The notes: a model not told the origin generated them from the sequence alone. Positions 44,240 to 57,477 are shown, numbered from the stretch's first letter. The stretch: DNA of 64,000 nt from Nectonema munidae (GCA_030549495.1 JAUIRK010001047.1:248001-312000), one strand, 5' to 3'. Translations and numbers: made by a program.

Positions 44240-47200
44240 AGTCCATGCTTAAATAAATCAACCTGGAAAGAAGAGTTATGCAAAGAAGAAGAAAATACAG
44301 AAAATGTGTCCCACTAATTTATGTCTAAAATAGCTCATCCAAATGAAAAAAAGTTTACAAACGGAAAAATAATAAAATGTGTTGCTTGTAAAAAACGAAT
44401 AACGAAAGATTTGGATAACATCTTCTAAAATTGTAAGTATATATAGTATACACCAAAAGTTTGATGATTTTTTTTTACCATGTGTATGCATTGTATGTAT
44501 CTTTTTAAAAATAAAATTTTAAACTTTGCCTCATTTTTTCCTTACTATTAAACTGCTTACATTAGCTTTTAATTAAGATAAAGATTTTGAAAAATTATTC
44601 ATCTGCGTATTTTCTTAATAACCGGATTTAGAGTTAGGTTCTGAAAATAAAGTTCCCTGACTCTCCATATGACTGTGTTTGTCGTAATTCCTTACCCTAA
44701 ATTTTTCCTACAATTACGGATATTTCAGTTCGATTTTTCATCAATCTAAACGCTTTTAGATTTATATATTTGAAATGATCTTTTGAACTCACCGTCGACA
44801 AAAAGCCTGGAACAAAGGGAAAGTACAAGCAATAACTGTTATGATTCCATGGCCTGGGGAAAAGCTACACTTATCGGCATTAGAAAAAGGCAAATTTGTA
44901 TAAAAAAGACGGAAAGTAACCAAAGCACATTTGGAAATATGTTAGAAACAGGTGTAATACTGTTTACTATATAAATAAAGTATCTTGGATTCGGTAATCT
45001 TGAAAATTACTTTAATTGCTCTAGTTCTGCGATGTCGCTATCGATGCTACATAACTCACTTCTTGCATTTTCTTTGAATTTTTATCATTTTGCTTTTAGA
45101 GCAGTTAGTTATCTATAGATGCTCCAGCCTAATATCTTTGATGGATTATGGATGGCAATTATCTACGTATCTAAACATATATAGTAAAAAACATATGGGC
45201 ATGCGTCTAAGCGCTCTGACTTTTCAACGATTTTTATAAAAACAAATCTCCAACTATTCAAATTCCCAGTTTCCAGGTTATCTGGAAATCCTGTTCAATG
45301 CGTTTTTTTATACAATAAAGCAGGTGATTTTTGATTTTTTGCCACACTGGTTTCCCATTAATCCCCTAATAAGTGTAGAGGTCATAAAGTCCTTACACTT
45401 TGACGATGAGAATTTTTGAGACAAATGATCTGCTTTCTTTTTCTATGGAATTCTATATATATACACATTCTCGACGCACTCGTCCTCAGACGGTTAAAAA
45501 GTGTTATCTCCGTTTCTACTGTACTATTCCTAGGCTATGCAAAAATCTTCAAAAGATAAGATATCATCACGCCTGCTGGAAAATGATTTACACTAATGAA
45601 AAAATTGACTCCATTATATGAGATAACAAATAAAGATTAAAATTTAGAGGGAACTGGATTTGCTTCTAGGATGGTCATGATGATGGCGAAAGAGAAAAAT
45701 TATAATATCTTAAATCAAATGACCTTAGAGCAAGCCTGCAACCGTCATGAACTCATTTTTGTCAATACTTGATTTTATTGATTATAATGAAGGCGTGGCT
45801 AGACATACACATAACCTAAAAGAGAAGAAAATCATATGCTATATCATTTTAATTGCATTATGATTGTTTAATTTTAATGCAAATGTAGAATCGTTAAAGC
45901 GCTTCTAAATTCAGTTAATCTTAAAAGTGCAAAAGTGATATAGAAAATAGACTAAATCTTGACAAAAGTAAGGTATGATTGATGTTAGCGAATATTTTAC
46001 TGGAAGATGAGTTAGTTCACAACTAATATCTGTTTCCTCAAAGCGACCATTATTTCAGTTATAAGTTATACTGGTAATGAATGTTGTGGAATTCGTGTAA
46101 GGCATGTGCCCTCATTTTATTAGTTAATCTTCAACCAATGAAATATGTGGTGGTACTTGAATAACATTGAAGATTTTAATGCCTCATTAGATATATTAAA
46201 AGTGATCTAATGAGTTTATATTGAATTGATCACACACATTAAAGTGTTAATTTTCTTTAGGCACGTTTATACAAAATTCAAGCATTACGTATTGCTTATA
46301 CTTTTAACTTTGATGTCATTCAATTATAATCACCTATTTGATTGGCAGAAAGTTATCCAATAAATTGAAGGGCTCAGACAATAAACGAAATCTGCAACAT
46401 TTTCTGTTATATTATTGTAAAAATTAAAAAAAAAATTTTTTACTATATTTTACAAGGTAATATGTCAAAATTATGATCGATTTATCAAGGAGAGTTGATA
46501 CGTGTCTATAGAAGAATTTTAAAAAGTGTCACAACATTTTTAAATTTATTATTTTGAGCTTTAATAATTATATGTAAAACTATATACCAGTGTGCCACTC
46601 CGTTAAATACATTAACTCAATCGGTATAAGTAATACTCTACAGTCTACATATTGCAATGCGCTATGAATTGGCCACCCTTGGCTTACGACCTCAGAATCA
46701 TGCACATAGCCAAGGGGCTTCGTCTGACAAAAAGTTGGCTCACCTAAGAAAATTAGTTTTAATACTTCCAAAAAGCTTTGTGAATAATAAATAAACTAAT
46801 TTTTATACACTATTCCATTTTATCCAAATTTTGAAGTCATATTTTTTGCCTCATTTAAAGCAAATAATATCCATTCAGCATATAGATATAGTTTCTTATA
46901 GAAAGCGATAATAAGTACCTACTTTTCACATCACTCCATGAGATAGTTCATTATTTTCCTTTTTGAAAGTTTTTGAAATATTTAGGACACAAATATTTTT
47001 AATTGTTTGAAATTTACAGTTATGGTCTTTTATGGTAAACACCTTTTCATTTAAAAAACTTGGATAAAATTTGAAAAAGTTTAGGAAATTTTTGGTTGCT
47101 TCGACTTTTTTTACGTTGCTATTTCCACAAAAGAAAATAAAATGACAAAATTATTGGAATAGAAAGAATTTTATTTTAAAAACTTTTGATACTTAATCAA

Positions 47201-49435
47201 TGTTGAAATGAAAGTTGAAATATTTTACTATAAATCATTTTATAATTTTTTATTCTAAATTTAGATTGCTTTTACGCGATAATTGAAATAACAAGATTAA
47301 GAATGAGGTATTCAATGAGCATTTTTTTCAGTATAAAATTTATATATCTAAAATATCAATTATTATTATTGAAAAAATTTTAAGAATAAAATTTGGTAAA
47401 ATTTTTAAATCATAAAATCTTTTTCCCCAAAGGCCCAGAAAAAAACAATTCTTATATTTTATCAAAACTTTAAGAATTTTTTGAAAATCTCCTTAGACGA
47501 TGTTACATATGTGTAAAAAAAAGGTGTTACCTAATTCAAAGAAGTATCAAAAAAGTATGGATGTGTAAGATTTGAATGAATTGATGACGATAAATTTTTC
47601 TGAAAAAGGTGTCGTATGTGTTTGAGAGCAGCTGTTTCTTAAAGACATGCGCGAAATTGGAAATCTGAGAAAAAGCTAAAGAAGTGTGTATCGATTTATT
47701 AATGCAAATCTATTATCTCAGCTAACCTTTGCAAATGTAGTAATCTCTTAAGTACCTCATAATATATAATGTATGAAATATAATACAGACTTACAAATCA
47801 AATACACTTAGTCAAAATGTCTCTCTCTCTCCCCCTCTACTCTTCTCTGTCTATATTATATTTATGCAGTCATTACGAAGTATATGAATTATATATATGG
47901 TGTGCGTTCATTTGCTACTACAATTAAATCGTAAGAAGAAATTTAAGTGTTTTCCTCGATATTTTCTTCATGGCGATATATAATTATGAATACTCTCAAA
48001 TATCTGATCACATATATAAATATAATACAACTTTGTATTGGGTGGTATACGCTAAGAAGTTAAGTTGGAAATTTTGGTAATTTGGACTCTGCCACTCAAT
48101 AGAGGAGAAGAATGAGAAAACGAAAAAATTGAGCGCATATATATATGTATAATATTTAAACACCAGATACATACACATGATAAAAGAGCTAAAGGAAGTT
48201 TTAATAAAGTTTTACGCTTGAATAAATTATTTTCATCATGGTTTGTGTTGTGTGATACGAAGTGATTGCTGTATTCTCTTTTTTGAGTTGAAATCCAGAC
48301 ATGGCAAAATATGTTATTGATTTAATCTAATTATTCTCCTTCTCACTTATCCTGACACATGTCAACACTCCTAATTATTGATATATTCTAATTATTACTA
48401 ATTATTGATTATATAAATATTCTATAAATCTTGATATTTTCACGAATATTGACTCCTTAAATATATAAAACTTAGCTTTTATGAAGATGCATTAATAATA
48501 ATCATAAAATTTCACAAAGTGTAAATTTCTATAACAAAACTCGTGAAAAATTTATTATCCCTAAAATTTCAAGATTCACAGTATATCAATATATTGCTCT
48601 GTCGTAAAAAAAAATTGGTTCAGGTTTTAAACCCAACCTAACACACAAAGTTTGATCAGTATAGTTAAAATTACGAAGATCTAGTAAAAGTTAAAAAAAA
48701 AGTAGAATTATAAATTGACAAAGCTTTTTAAATGCTATCCAAATAATTTTAGGTATATACATCTTATTTCCTATTTTTGGTGGTAATTTTGAGTATATAA
48801 ATAGTAAATCAATATTTTAATATGTAATTTACTCCTTTAATACAAATATTACTACAAACACTCTTATTAACTGGGAATTTATATATAGTAAAAAATTAAT
48901 TTACCCCTTTTTTATTATTCAACTAGTAATATTACTACTTATTTTTTTTTTAAAATAAGATTGCTGCACTAAAATAAAAACATGCAATAAATGAAACAAC
49001 GAAATATGAATGAAATGAAATTAATGCTAAGAAAATTGAAATATAATGTCAAACTTGAAAGGTTACTTAGGTAAAATAAAAATGTAAGATTATTTTATAT
49101 ATATAATATGAGAAAAGTGTACTTTATAAAATGAAGTAGAATTTTTCTTTTACCCTGGTAAGTCGAAAGGGGACGTTTTAAAGAGACGGCTATGGGCAGG
49201 TTATCGTTCAATGCAGGTGACCTCAAAGGTAGGTTAACTGCAATATATTGTATGCAAAGGCAAACTTTTTTTAATTAGAGACATTTTCAACACCGCAAGG
49301 CCTTCAGACATTAAATATTTTTGAGCATTTACATTAAATTTAATATAATTTTGGGAATTAAGAAAATTCTATTTTTTTTACTTCGATGATTCATATCGGT
49401 CTTATAAAACAGATAAAGTCTGAAAAACGATTCTG
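44240..49435. other. AT-rich DNA without recognised genes
   Basis: Apart from the dispersed repeat at 45745-45815 (see 38606) and a CT-rich run at 47820-47850, I found no coding exon, RNA gene or complete mobile element. The many short open frames have no recognisable product and no convincing splice context. Confidence 0.45.
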
Positions 49436-49612
49436 GTACATTTCAACTACGGACATTTCAACAAAAGGAGATTTCAACCAACGCCCAAATCATCTAAAGA
49501 CACTTTCAACACAATTGACATTTCAAACATAGGATATTTCAACAATAAATTTTTTTAAATAGATAAAAAAATATGTTTTTGAAAATATCTCTTAGTTATT
49601 TGGATTTAGACA
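49436..49612. repeat. Left arm A of a CATTTCAAC word-repeat element
   Basis: The word ACATTTCAAC recurs (GGACATTTCAAC, GAGATTTCAACC, GACATTTCAAAC, GGATATTTCAAC) at 12-25-bp spacing and is followed by AACAATAAATTTTTTTAA and a 60-bp tail ending in ATCTCTTAGTTATTTGGATT. The same order recurs at 50936-51110, and a complementary arm is at 51425-51537. Confidence 0.6.
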
Positions 49613-49659
49613 GTGAAAACGGCTGTTAGAAATTTTTAAGTATATCAATGATTGCCATT

Positions 49660-49745
49660 TTTGGTTTGTTGCGATCCTCTAGTCTAGTGCAATGTCGCTT
49701 CTTTATTTGGCCCTTTGTTAAAAATGGTTGAGGACCAGTGCTATA
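49660..49745. repeat. Solo hAT terminus
   Basis: On the minus strand, CACTGGTCCTCAACCATTTT is followed by GGGCCAAATAAAGAAGC and GGATCGCAACAAACC, a characteristic hAT end. The mate was not found; the other side may have been lost when the word-repeat elements around it inserted or recombined. Confidence 0.45.
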
Positions 49746-50935
49746 AAACGTTCATTTAGTTGTAGCATAGCATAACTCTTGATAAGGCTTTTGTTATTCG
49801 TGAAGTTGTTTCAGTACTAGATCATCGAAATCTGAAATCTAAAAATTGTCTCGATTGTCAATAACTGGTCGAAAACAATAATGAGGGATAAAGGCTTTAT
49901 TGGATGCGATTACCAGTGAACCCTGAATCTTGATGTCCTAATTGGAAAGTCTAAAACAAAAAAATCAAGCGTAACCTGTTCTATTCATTGTTCGCCAGTC
50001 TATTTTCGTTAAAAGAGTAATTATTTGAAAATTTTCTGAATTTTTAATATCCTATCGCTGGCATAATGAAACTTTTATGAAAAGCTAATCTCCAAATTAG
50101 ATGTATTCACGATCATGTGAAGAATTTGTTCTAGCCGAAAGCGTTTCTTCAGGGGAGTAGAGGCAAACTTGAAGAATCAAGAATGTTCTCCATTCTAATA
50201 GTTGATGTAAAAAATAGCGGGCATAAAGAATTATCACTTTGTTTTTACTTAGGCTATTACTTTCTATCTATATGTGAAAAATTTTGTTCTCTTTTTAAGA
50301 TAGAAGGTAAGTGATATACGGACAAAATTACAAACAAAATCATTTGACTTGATAAAAGCCTTTCAGTTATCACGAGTTAAGGTGGGTTTGGGAGCTGAGA
50401 GTGCAAGTGTAATGTCCGGTAATAAAATAATGAGGGTGTGTTCATTGGACAAAATTTTTTTATAATAAATTATGAAAATTATAAATATAAAAAAGAGTTC
50501 GCTCTCCTCCCCCCAAATTTTGAGGATATGCGTCTCTGGAAACATTTCTTCTGAACTTCAGAGTTGGCCTTCTGAGGGTATGACTTAAGATCTTCTTGGA
50601 ACAAGGTTTGGTGTTTTCTATCCTTCTCATTGACATATGCATCATCTCTTTCCATCTCAATAATGAAATTTGTATATTATACTATTAAAAAATAGTTCTA
50701 TTGCATATTTAGTACATATCTGTCAAGTGGAATTTTTTGTCTCTGCAAAATATAATTTTAAATGTGTCACTTAATCTAAGCAATTGAAATGAAAAATAAC
50801 AGTATCCTTTTTACAATTATGATAAACTCATTTTGCTCATTTTAAAAACTCATTTTAGAAATTTGCAAAAAAGATCTTGCAATTTTTTTTAATTTTTTCT
50901 AAATTTATTATAAAAGATTTTTTGTACAATGAACG

Positions 50936-51110
50936 GTTCTAGGACGTTTCAACCAAAACATCTCAACCAATTGAAATTTCTAAGAAATAACATCTCAACC
51001 AATTGAAAAATAACATTTCAACTAAAGAAAAATTCAACAATAAATTTTTTTAACTAGATAAAAGAATGTTTTTAAAATATCTCTTAATTATTTTGATTGC
51101 CCCTATAAAA
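50936..51110. repeat. Left arm B of the CATTTCAAC word-repeat element
   Basis: GGACGTTTCAACC, ACATCTCAACCAATTG (twice) and ACATTTCAAC lead into the AATTCAACAATAAATTTTTT stretch and the tail ATATCTCTTAATTATTTTGATT shared with arm A 1.5 kb upstream, in direct orientation. Confidence 0.6.
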
Positions 51111-51424
51111 TATAAGGTCTCTCAGTTGATTTTATAGCTCACGGAAACTGGGCAATTTAAATAATTATCTAATCAACAAACTAACTAAATTATCAACTAA
51201 CTAATTAACTCTTTTTTTAATTTTCTCAAAAAGTTTTATTCAGGCGCAGCTTTTTAAGCCAAATTTTCCATTATAACTTTTCTGAGACTAAGTTTTCGGG
51301 CCACCAAGTTGCCTTCAGCTTTCTATCTATTGAAAAAGGTTTTGATTTTCTGATACATGGAATAACTTCAATAACCTAAGAAAATTTTAGACATTTTTTT
51401 CGAAATTTATGAATGAAAGACTAA

Positions 51425-51537
51425 ATAGACTTTTTCTTATCAGGTTAAATTTTTTATTGTTGAAATATTCTTTGGTTGAAATGATATATGTTTGAAATGT
51501 TAATTGAAATGTATTTGTTGAAACTGTCTGTCACCAT
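51425..51537. repeat. Right arm of the CATTTCAAC word-repeat element
   Basis: The reverse complements of the left-arm words occur in reversed order: ATTTTTTATTGTTGAAATAT, GGTTGAAATG, GTTTGAAATG, GTTGAAACTG, ending CTGTCACCAT. The CTGTCACC terminus is shared with the right end of the 24265-24820 element, linking the two families. Confidence 0.6.
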
Positions 51538-51539
51538 AT

Positions 51540-53747
51540 AATATATAATCAAACAAACTCTCTGATTAAATTCTTTAACCTTTTAAAAATGGATGTATAT
51601 CAACGAAAATTTTGAGTTTCAACACCTCTGAAAATGCTTAGAGTAACGTAGATCAAAAATATAATAAATCTTGAATAATAGCCTCAGCCCGTCTTTAATT
51701 TGGGATGCAATAAAATTTTGATACTTTCGCCAACGATATTTCTTTGATATTCGCGTCTTCAATTATGGAAATAATTATTTGTACACTATCTTCACTTTAA
51801 GTTATTCATTTGCTGTTAATCTAAAACAAAAGTTTCTTTTGAATATATGAGTCTGTCGGGATCATGAAATCCTTGTTTCCCGAAGAATCGATTAGAAACG
51901 GTTAAACTAGTAGTTAAAAGGCGGAACTTACGAATGAAATTTTTATACATTTCTAAAGTATCTTATTGTATTTTTTAGTAAATAAGATTGACCATAATTA
52001 TTGTCAATCACTACGACCATTCGATTGTAATTTAAGTATTTTTAAAAGACTATCATTTTCCAGTGTTTTCTTTCTTTTTTCAATCACTTTTTCCATTTCA
52101 TTCAAAATCCACATATTTCAATGATTTTTCAAATAAAATGTTTGTAAATTTTACCCCCTCTTCTCCCCTTTTCCCACATCGAATAAGTCTGTCTCCACAA
52201 TCCCCTCACTGACTCCGTAAATCGCCTCCAACAGGACTCTGGAACACAAGATTTTTATAAGGAAAAGGAAAAAAGAAAAAATTATATCAATCATAATTAC
52301 ATATTTCAAATTCTCTATAGTTTTCAACGAGCAAATTTATAAGCGATGTACGAAGGAATTATTTTCAAAACGATGTCTACAACCATATGTAAAATCATTA
52401 TACTTATTTCTGATAAAAATTCACATCTCCTAATTTTCTTCGTGTGAATTTTTGAATATTAAATTTGGTAATAAATTAATTGACTCTTTGAAAAATATAA
52501 TTCAGCCACTTTTTGATGGTTATATCTATGTAGAAAAGAAAAATAGGTATAACTATAGGTAGAAATACTTTTCTTTACTTTCTCAAATTTTCCTTGAACT
52601 TGTAAAAGGTGCCTTTTGAGGACCAAGTCATCTCTTTCGACTATATTTAACGCATCTTGACTTAATATCATGTGTTTTCCCCCAGCTTACAATCTTTTCT
52701 TCAGTGTTTAGCATAGACAAACAATTTCTAAACAAATGAAAATTATAAAACTTTTTAAATGCAATAAATAAAAATTATTCAAATTTTACTTGTTGATTCC
52801 AGCGTTTTGGTGGAATCCTCTTTCATATTTTTGACGAAATCTTTTATTTTTTAAAATCGTTTATTTAAAATCGCGTTAAACAAGTAAATAAAGTAACCTT
52901 GCAGGTAACTCAGGCAAAAATATTTATCTGCCTGTCGTGATTGAAGTCAACGTAATATTTATTTGCCTAAATGAAACATTGGTTTACTTGAAGATATTTT
53001 ACAACTTGACAAAATGAGAACATTTTTGTTTTAACATTTTGAAAAGTTTACGAAAAATAGTTTTCAAAATTTTCTTTTATTTTAAAATGAAGAGCGTAGA
53101 CATTTCTAGGACTCATGGGCCGAAATTTGCTCTCCCCCTCTCCTTGACCTGATTTAAATTTTAAATAACAAATTTTTAGGGATAAAATTGATATACAAAA
53201 TATGAATTAAAATTTCATTGATTTTAATGAATAATTATGCATATAAAAAAAACTTGCAAATAGTTTTTTATTTGGCTTGGCTTAGAGTGCCAGGATCTGG
53301 GTAGTCGCTTGATCATAAATAAATAATAATCTCATTTTGCTGCCCCTTTCTTCAGGCTTCAGATTTTCAAGTCCAAATAATTTGATAATTCACATGCAAC
53401 TATTGATTCTAACATTATGTGTGACATAAAATATTCAGAATTATTTTGGAAACAGCTTTATTCTCTACTAAACACATTTGTCATTTGTGAAAGAACAGAA
53501 GTAATTTACATTTGTATTTGCTGAAGTCATTTAAATGTTTGTTTTATTGATTTTGCGAAAGATCATTTTTCATTAATTTATTTATATTCATTACTTTCGG
53601 CATATATGTTTTTTTAAATAAATTTAGAAATAACAAATCGATATATGTTATAAAATAATTTGATTTTGATAAATTTTGAAAAAAAAATGGTTAAGACAAA
53701 TATTTTTGATTTTGATAAAGATACCTTTCGAAAGCACATATGCTTGT
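51540..53747. other. AT-rich DNA without recognised genes
   Basis: No exon, RNA gene or paired transposon ends were recognised. A 70-codon minus-strand frame (52459-52671) has no recognisable product. Confidence 0.45.
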
Positions 53748-56556
53748 AAAGTCTTTCAGTCCTAAAAAATAACCTCTTAATTTTTTTTAGGAAAATTATT
53801 ATAAGTAGATTGTTAGGCATTAGTTAAACATATTTTATAAATAATTTTATCAATTTCCTTTTTTATTTAAGGAAAAAAATATTTAAAAATTTTGGGTGGA
53901 ATCCCACCCACTAGGTCGGAAAAGTTGAACATGGAAAGTATGATAGAGTATTTGTACTTTTTTTTTAAAGATCAAAACTTAATTAATTTTATACAAAGTT
54001 TGCTTAAATAACTCCATCTACTTATTTTAAAGTACAAAATTATAAAAAGGTAATACAAAATGCTTTATTTTTATGTAATAAAAAGTATTTTTGATAGTGA
54101 AAAAAAAATTTTCACAAAAAGTAAGCTTAAAAATTTCTTTATTCATGATATTTTTCCCAGCAATTTCGATTTTTATTGAGACAGAGATAAACGTCACAAT
54201 CTAAGCACTTAATAAATCCTTTATGATCATTTTTTTCTTTGTCATAACACTGTTTGCATCGTCCATGTTTCTCAGCATACTGGATTCTATGTCTTTCTGA
54301 ATTGTAAGGTTTTTGTATAGAAGGAGTTGCTTTTTTCTGGATTAAAAATTTCCAATAAGGGAAAGAGCTAATTCTCTTCTAAACTCTTTTTGCGTTTTTA
54401 TAGAGTTTTCTTGTTTATCGAAAACTTTTTTTTTTAATTTTCTGGTAAACAATGAAAGAATTTACAATGCCCATATTGATGTAATCCCAAAATAGTCTTT
54501 AATAATATTTTCCAGGCCTTTTTCTATCAAATGTATAAACACTGGTTTGTTGATCTAGAAGGTCAGTTCCTCGCATAAATCTGTTATAACGTTGAACCAT
54601 TGCAGGTACTTGAATATTGACTTTACCTGGTTTTCCTTTCTGCCTACGCTTCACAGAAACCGTGTTTGTTTCAGCTCCTGAGTCAATAGTTGATAACATC
54701 ATGACAACTTTTGTATCTAGCCATTTCACCAAGGACATCCCATTATAGAATCTTGCTTCGATTTCACCCTTTTTTAATTCTTTATCCAACTTTAGATCTT
54801 TTGGGAGTCCTTTTCTATTTTGTCTTACAGTACCGCATGAAAATATGTTATGCTCTGTCATAAGACGGTATACTAAAGCAGGTGATGTATAGAAATTGTC
54901 AAAAAAACAAATGACAGCCTGAGTTTGACAATGATTTTTTCAATTGCATGACTACGCTTTCAGATAAACCAACTTCGGTTGCACTAGATTTTCTACCAAC
55001 ATAAATGTCAAATTCTAATAAATAACCACTTCTTGCATCATTTCTGCACCAATGCTTGAAACCTCTTTAAATAGGTTTATCTTTCATGTATTGTTTCATC
55101 AAACTCTGCCCTTTGAATTTAACCATTCGTTCATCAATAGCTTGCTCAAAAGTTGGTTCCATCGCATTTTGAAAAGCAGCATTGAAATGATCTATTAGAG
55201 GTCTTATTTTCCATGCTCTCTCATAAGAAGGATTTTGCAGACTGGCAAGAGCTTTGTTGTTGTCAGAAAAGTGCAAAGCTCTTCTGATTGCGTACATTCT
55301 ATCTCTAGTCATCGTTTCAGCAATTGGTTGTACTCTCAAATCAGGATCATTAGAAAAATAATCGTATAGTTCTGGCAAAACATGATAAGACATCATTATA
55401 TTTATGCCAATGAATGCTTTCATTTCTTCTTTATCAACTTCAAAAGAAATTCCTTTCTGAAACATGTATAATTTGCTTTGGGGAATTAATATCTTATCAA
55501 TCAATTCATCAAGTTTGCACAGATCATGAAAGACTTCAAAAGGGCTTGGGATATCTTCATATTCAAGTTTAACTTTATTTTTTTTTTTAGAAAATTTTTA
55601 TTTTGTGGCGATCCGTCAGAGTGTAAAATTGTAGGAAAGTTCCTTGTCCACTTTCTGTTTTCAATTGTCAATTCAGGAGTCGGTTGTGTATCAATTTCAA
55701 CAAGAGGATCCAAAATTTGAATAGTCTTGGGATTCTCACCAGACTGAGGAATTGATTCTTCTAGAAAGTTTACATCCTCTTCATCCAAGTCAAAAAGACC
55801 CTCTTCATCACTGTCTGCAAAGTCTAAAATTTGAAGCAATTCATCGTTGGACAAATGGTATTCTCTTTGGCGTGTGCGAGGCATGTTTTAAAAATTAATT
55901 AAAGACTCTGTAAGAAAAAAAAATAAGAATGAATGAAGTTGTGACATTAGAAAAAGAAAAGAGACAGCTGCATTATTCATTATATCTCACCAAAGAAAAG
56001 ATGAGCACATGAAAACATATGGAAAACATGTACATGTATAATTACACACATAAAGCACATAGTGCACAACATGCTGTGATGGAATCATGAATCGAAAGCA
56101 AAAATTTATGTTAGAGAAACTTGAAAAATACTTAATTATGTTTTGCATTATACCTAAGCTAGGCGACCTATGACTCCTTTTGGGTGGAATCCTACCCAAA
56201 AATCAAATGAATATAACTACAAGGCAAAACAGTTTTTGCCCAGAATATTTATATTGTTAGCAAGATGGAACTTAAAAATATATGGAGAAATAAAATTCAA
56301 ATATTTTTTAAAGATTTTTTAAAAAAAAAAAGAATTTGAAAATGTATTTTTAAAAATTATTTCTCTGTTTATAAGAGGTGAATAATTTAAAGAAAAACAC
56401 ATAAACGGGATAAAAATAATCAAAAAAATCATCATTATTTATATTTTCATAAAAAACTTATAAGTTTATAAAACTACTTTCTAGCTACTTCATGAGAAAG
56501 ATTTTTGTAATAAAAACTTAATGGGTGGAATTCCATCCAACAGATGTGAAAGACTT
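53748..56556 (-). mobile_element. piggyBac element 2, about 2.8 kb, catalytic residues retained
   Basis: Probable termini share AAGTCTTTCA as an inverted repeat (53748-53757 and 56547-56556); TTAA is not intact next to either, so the borders are an inference. Support comes from layout: palindrome GGGTGGAATCCCACCC at 53894-53909 (146 bp from the left end) with variants at 56182-56197 and 56523-56538 (18 bp from the right end). This is nearly the spacing seen in piggyBac 1. The minus-strand transposase occupies 54138-55884. Confidence 0.75.
54138..55884 (-). pseudogene. piggyBac transposase 2, nearly complete but interrupted
   Basis: The reading starts at ATG 55884 (MPRTRQREYHLSNDELLQIL) with an acidic N terminus. 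It continues through FIGINIMMSYHVLPELYDYF, AWKIRPLIDHFNAAFQ, AIDERMVKFKGQSLMKQY (first catalytic Asp), RGFKHWCRNDARSGYLL, FFDNFYTSPALVYRL (second Asp), WLDTKVVMMLST, and RYNRFMRGTDLLDQQTSVY (third Asp). It ends with a cysteine-rich zinc-binding tail (CKQCYDKE, CLDCDVYLC, NCWEKYHE) at about 54138. One in-frame stop after KDKPI and a few frame changes (near 55500, 54930 and in the region before the tail) interrupt it. All three catalytic Asp residues remain, unlike element 1. Confidence 0.88.
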
Positions 56557-56914
56557 GTTTCTTTTTTTTTTACATTTTTTAACTTCATTATGTTTGTATG
56601 TCCACCTCTTCATTTTTTTTACTCATAATAACACAATTTTGTCAAATATTTTTTAACATTATCATATACTGCTAAACATTCACAGGAAAATTTTAATCTC
56701 AAAGCTATTTAAATATTTCAAATATATTGGTTTTTTTATCAAGCAGGCTTTGAAGGCTATAGTGATATTGGTATACAAAAAATATTGATATCAACCCGTA
56801 AACAACAATATCTGAAGATTTTTACAGTATATATCTCTAACCGAAGGTGAATTTGTTGGAAAAGCATTCAAAATTTTGACAGATTGAAAGTATGTTTGAA
56901 GTAGATGGCGTGTG

Positions 56915-57010
56915 TAAGGTTGGTTAGATAGTCGGTTTCAATAACTCATCAAGGTATTGGGTTCGATTCAGCATGAAGCCTGATCCTTTCCTCATAGTTC
57001 GATACAAGCG
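56915..57010 (+). repeat. tRNA-derived SINE head
   Basis: GTGTAAGGTTGGTTAGATAG is followed by TATTGGGTTCGATTCAGC, giving A- and B-box-like motifs about 40 bp apart. The same family as the minus-strand copy at 24465-24535. Confidence 0.6.
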
Positions 57011-57477
57011 GCCCTATTGTGCCTTCTCGGTGAAAACACCCCACGATTCATTGGCAAAATTGTGCAAGTTTAAGTGTTGACAATACCAATTAAATAATTT
57101 TAAAACACAATTAAATAGCATCAAAGTTTTGAAAGAAAAATTCTAGCACATTTATTGATGGTTGCCAATATCACTTGGTCGACATTACTTGAAACAATTA
57201 TTAAATTTTTTGGTGCTCAACGTAGAAAATATATGTGTAAATTGCTATTATTGATTTGAAAAATGCACCAAGTGTAAAAGTACGATCATCTTTAAGGTTA
57301 GATAGTAGATTGCCAAGCATTTTGTCTATGATAAAGGTTTGATTTGTATTCAACAACATGCCTTATTTGTCCAAAAAAATTTTTAAGTTCTCCTTGTTTT
57401 AGGCAAAATAAAATAAAAACCTCTTGTTTTCAAAAATTTTAGGTTGGTAGTTATGGATATTTAAAATATATGTATAG

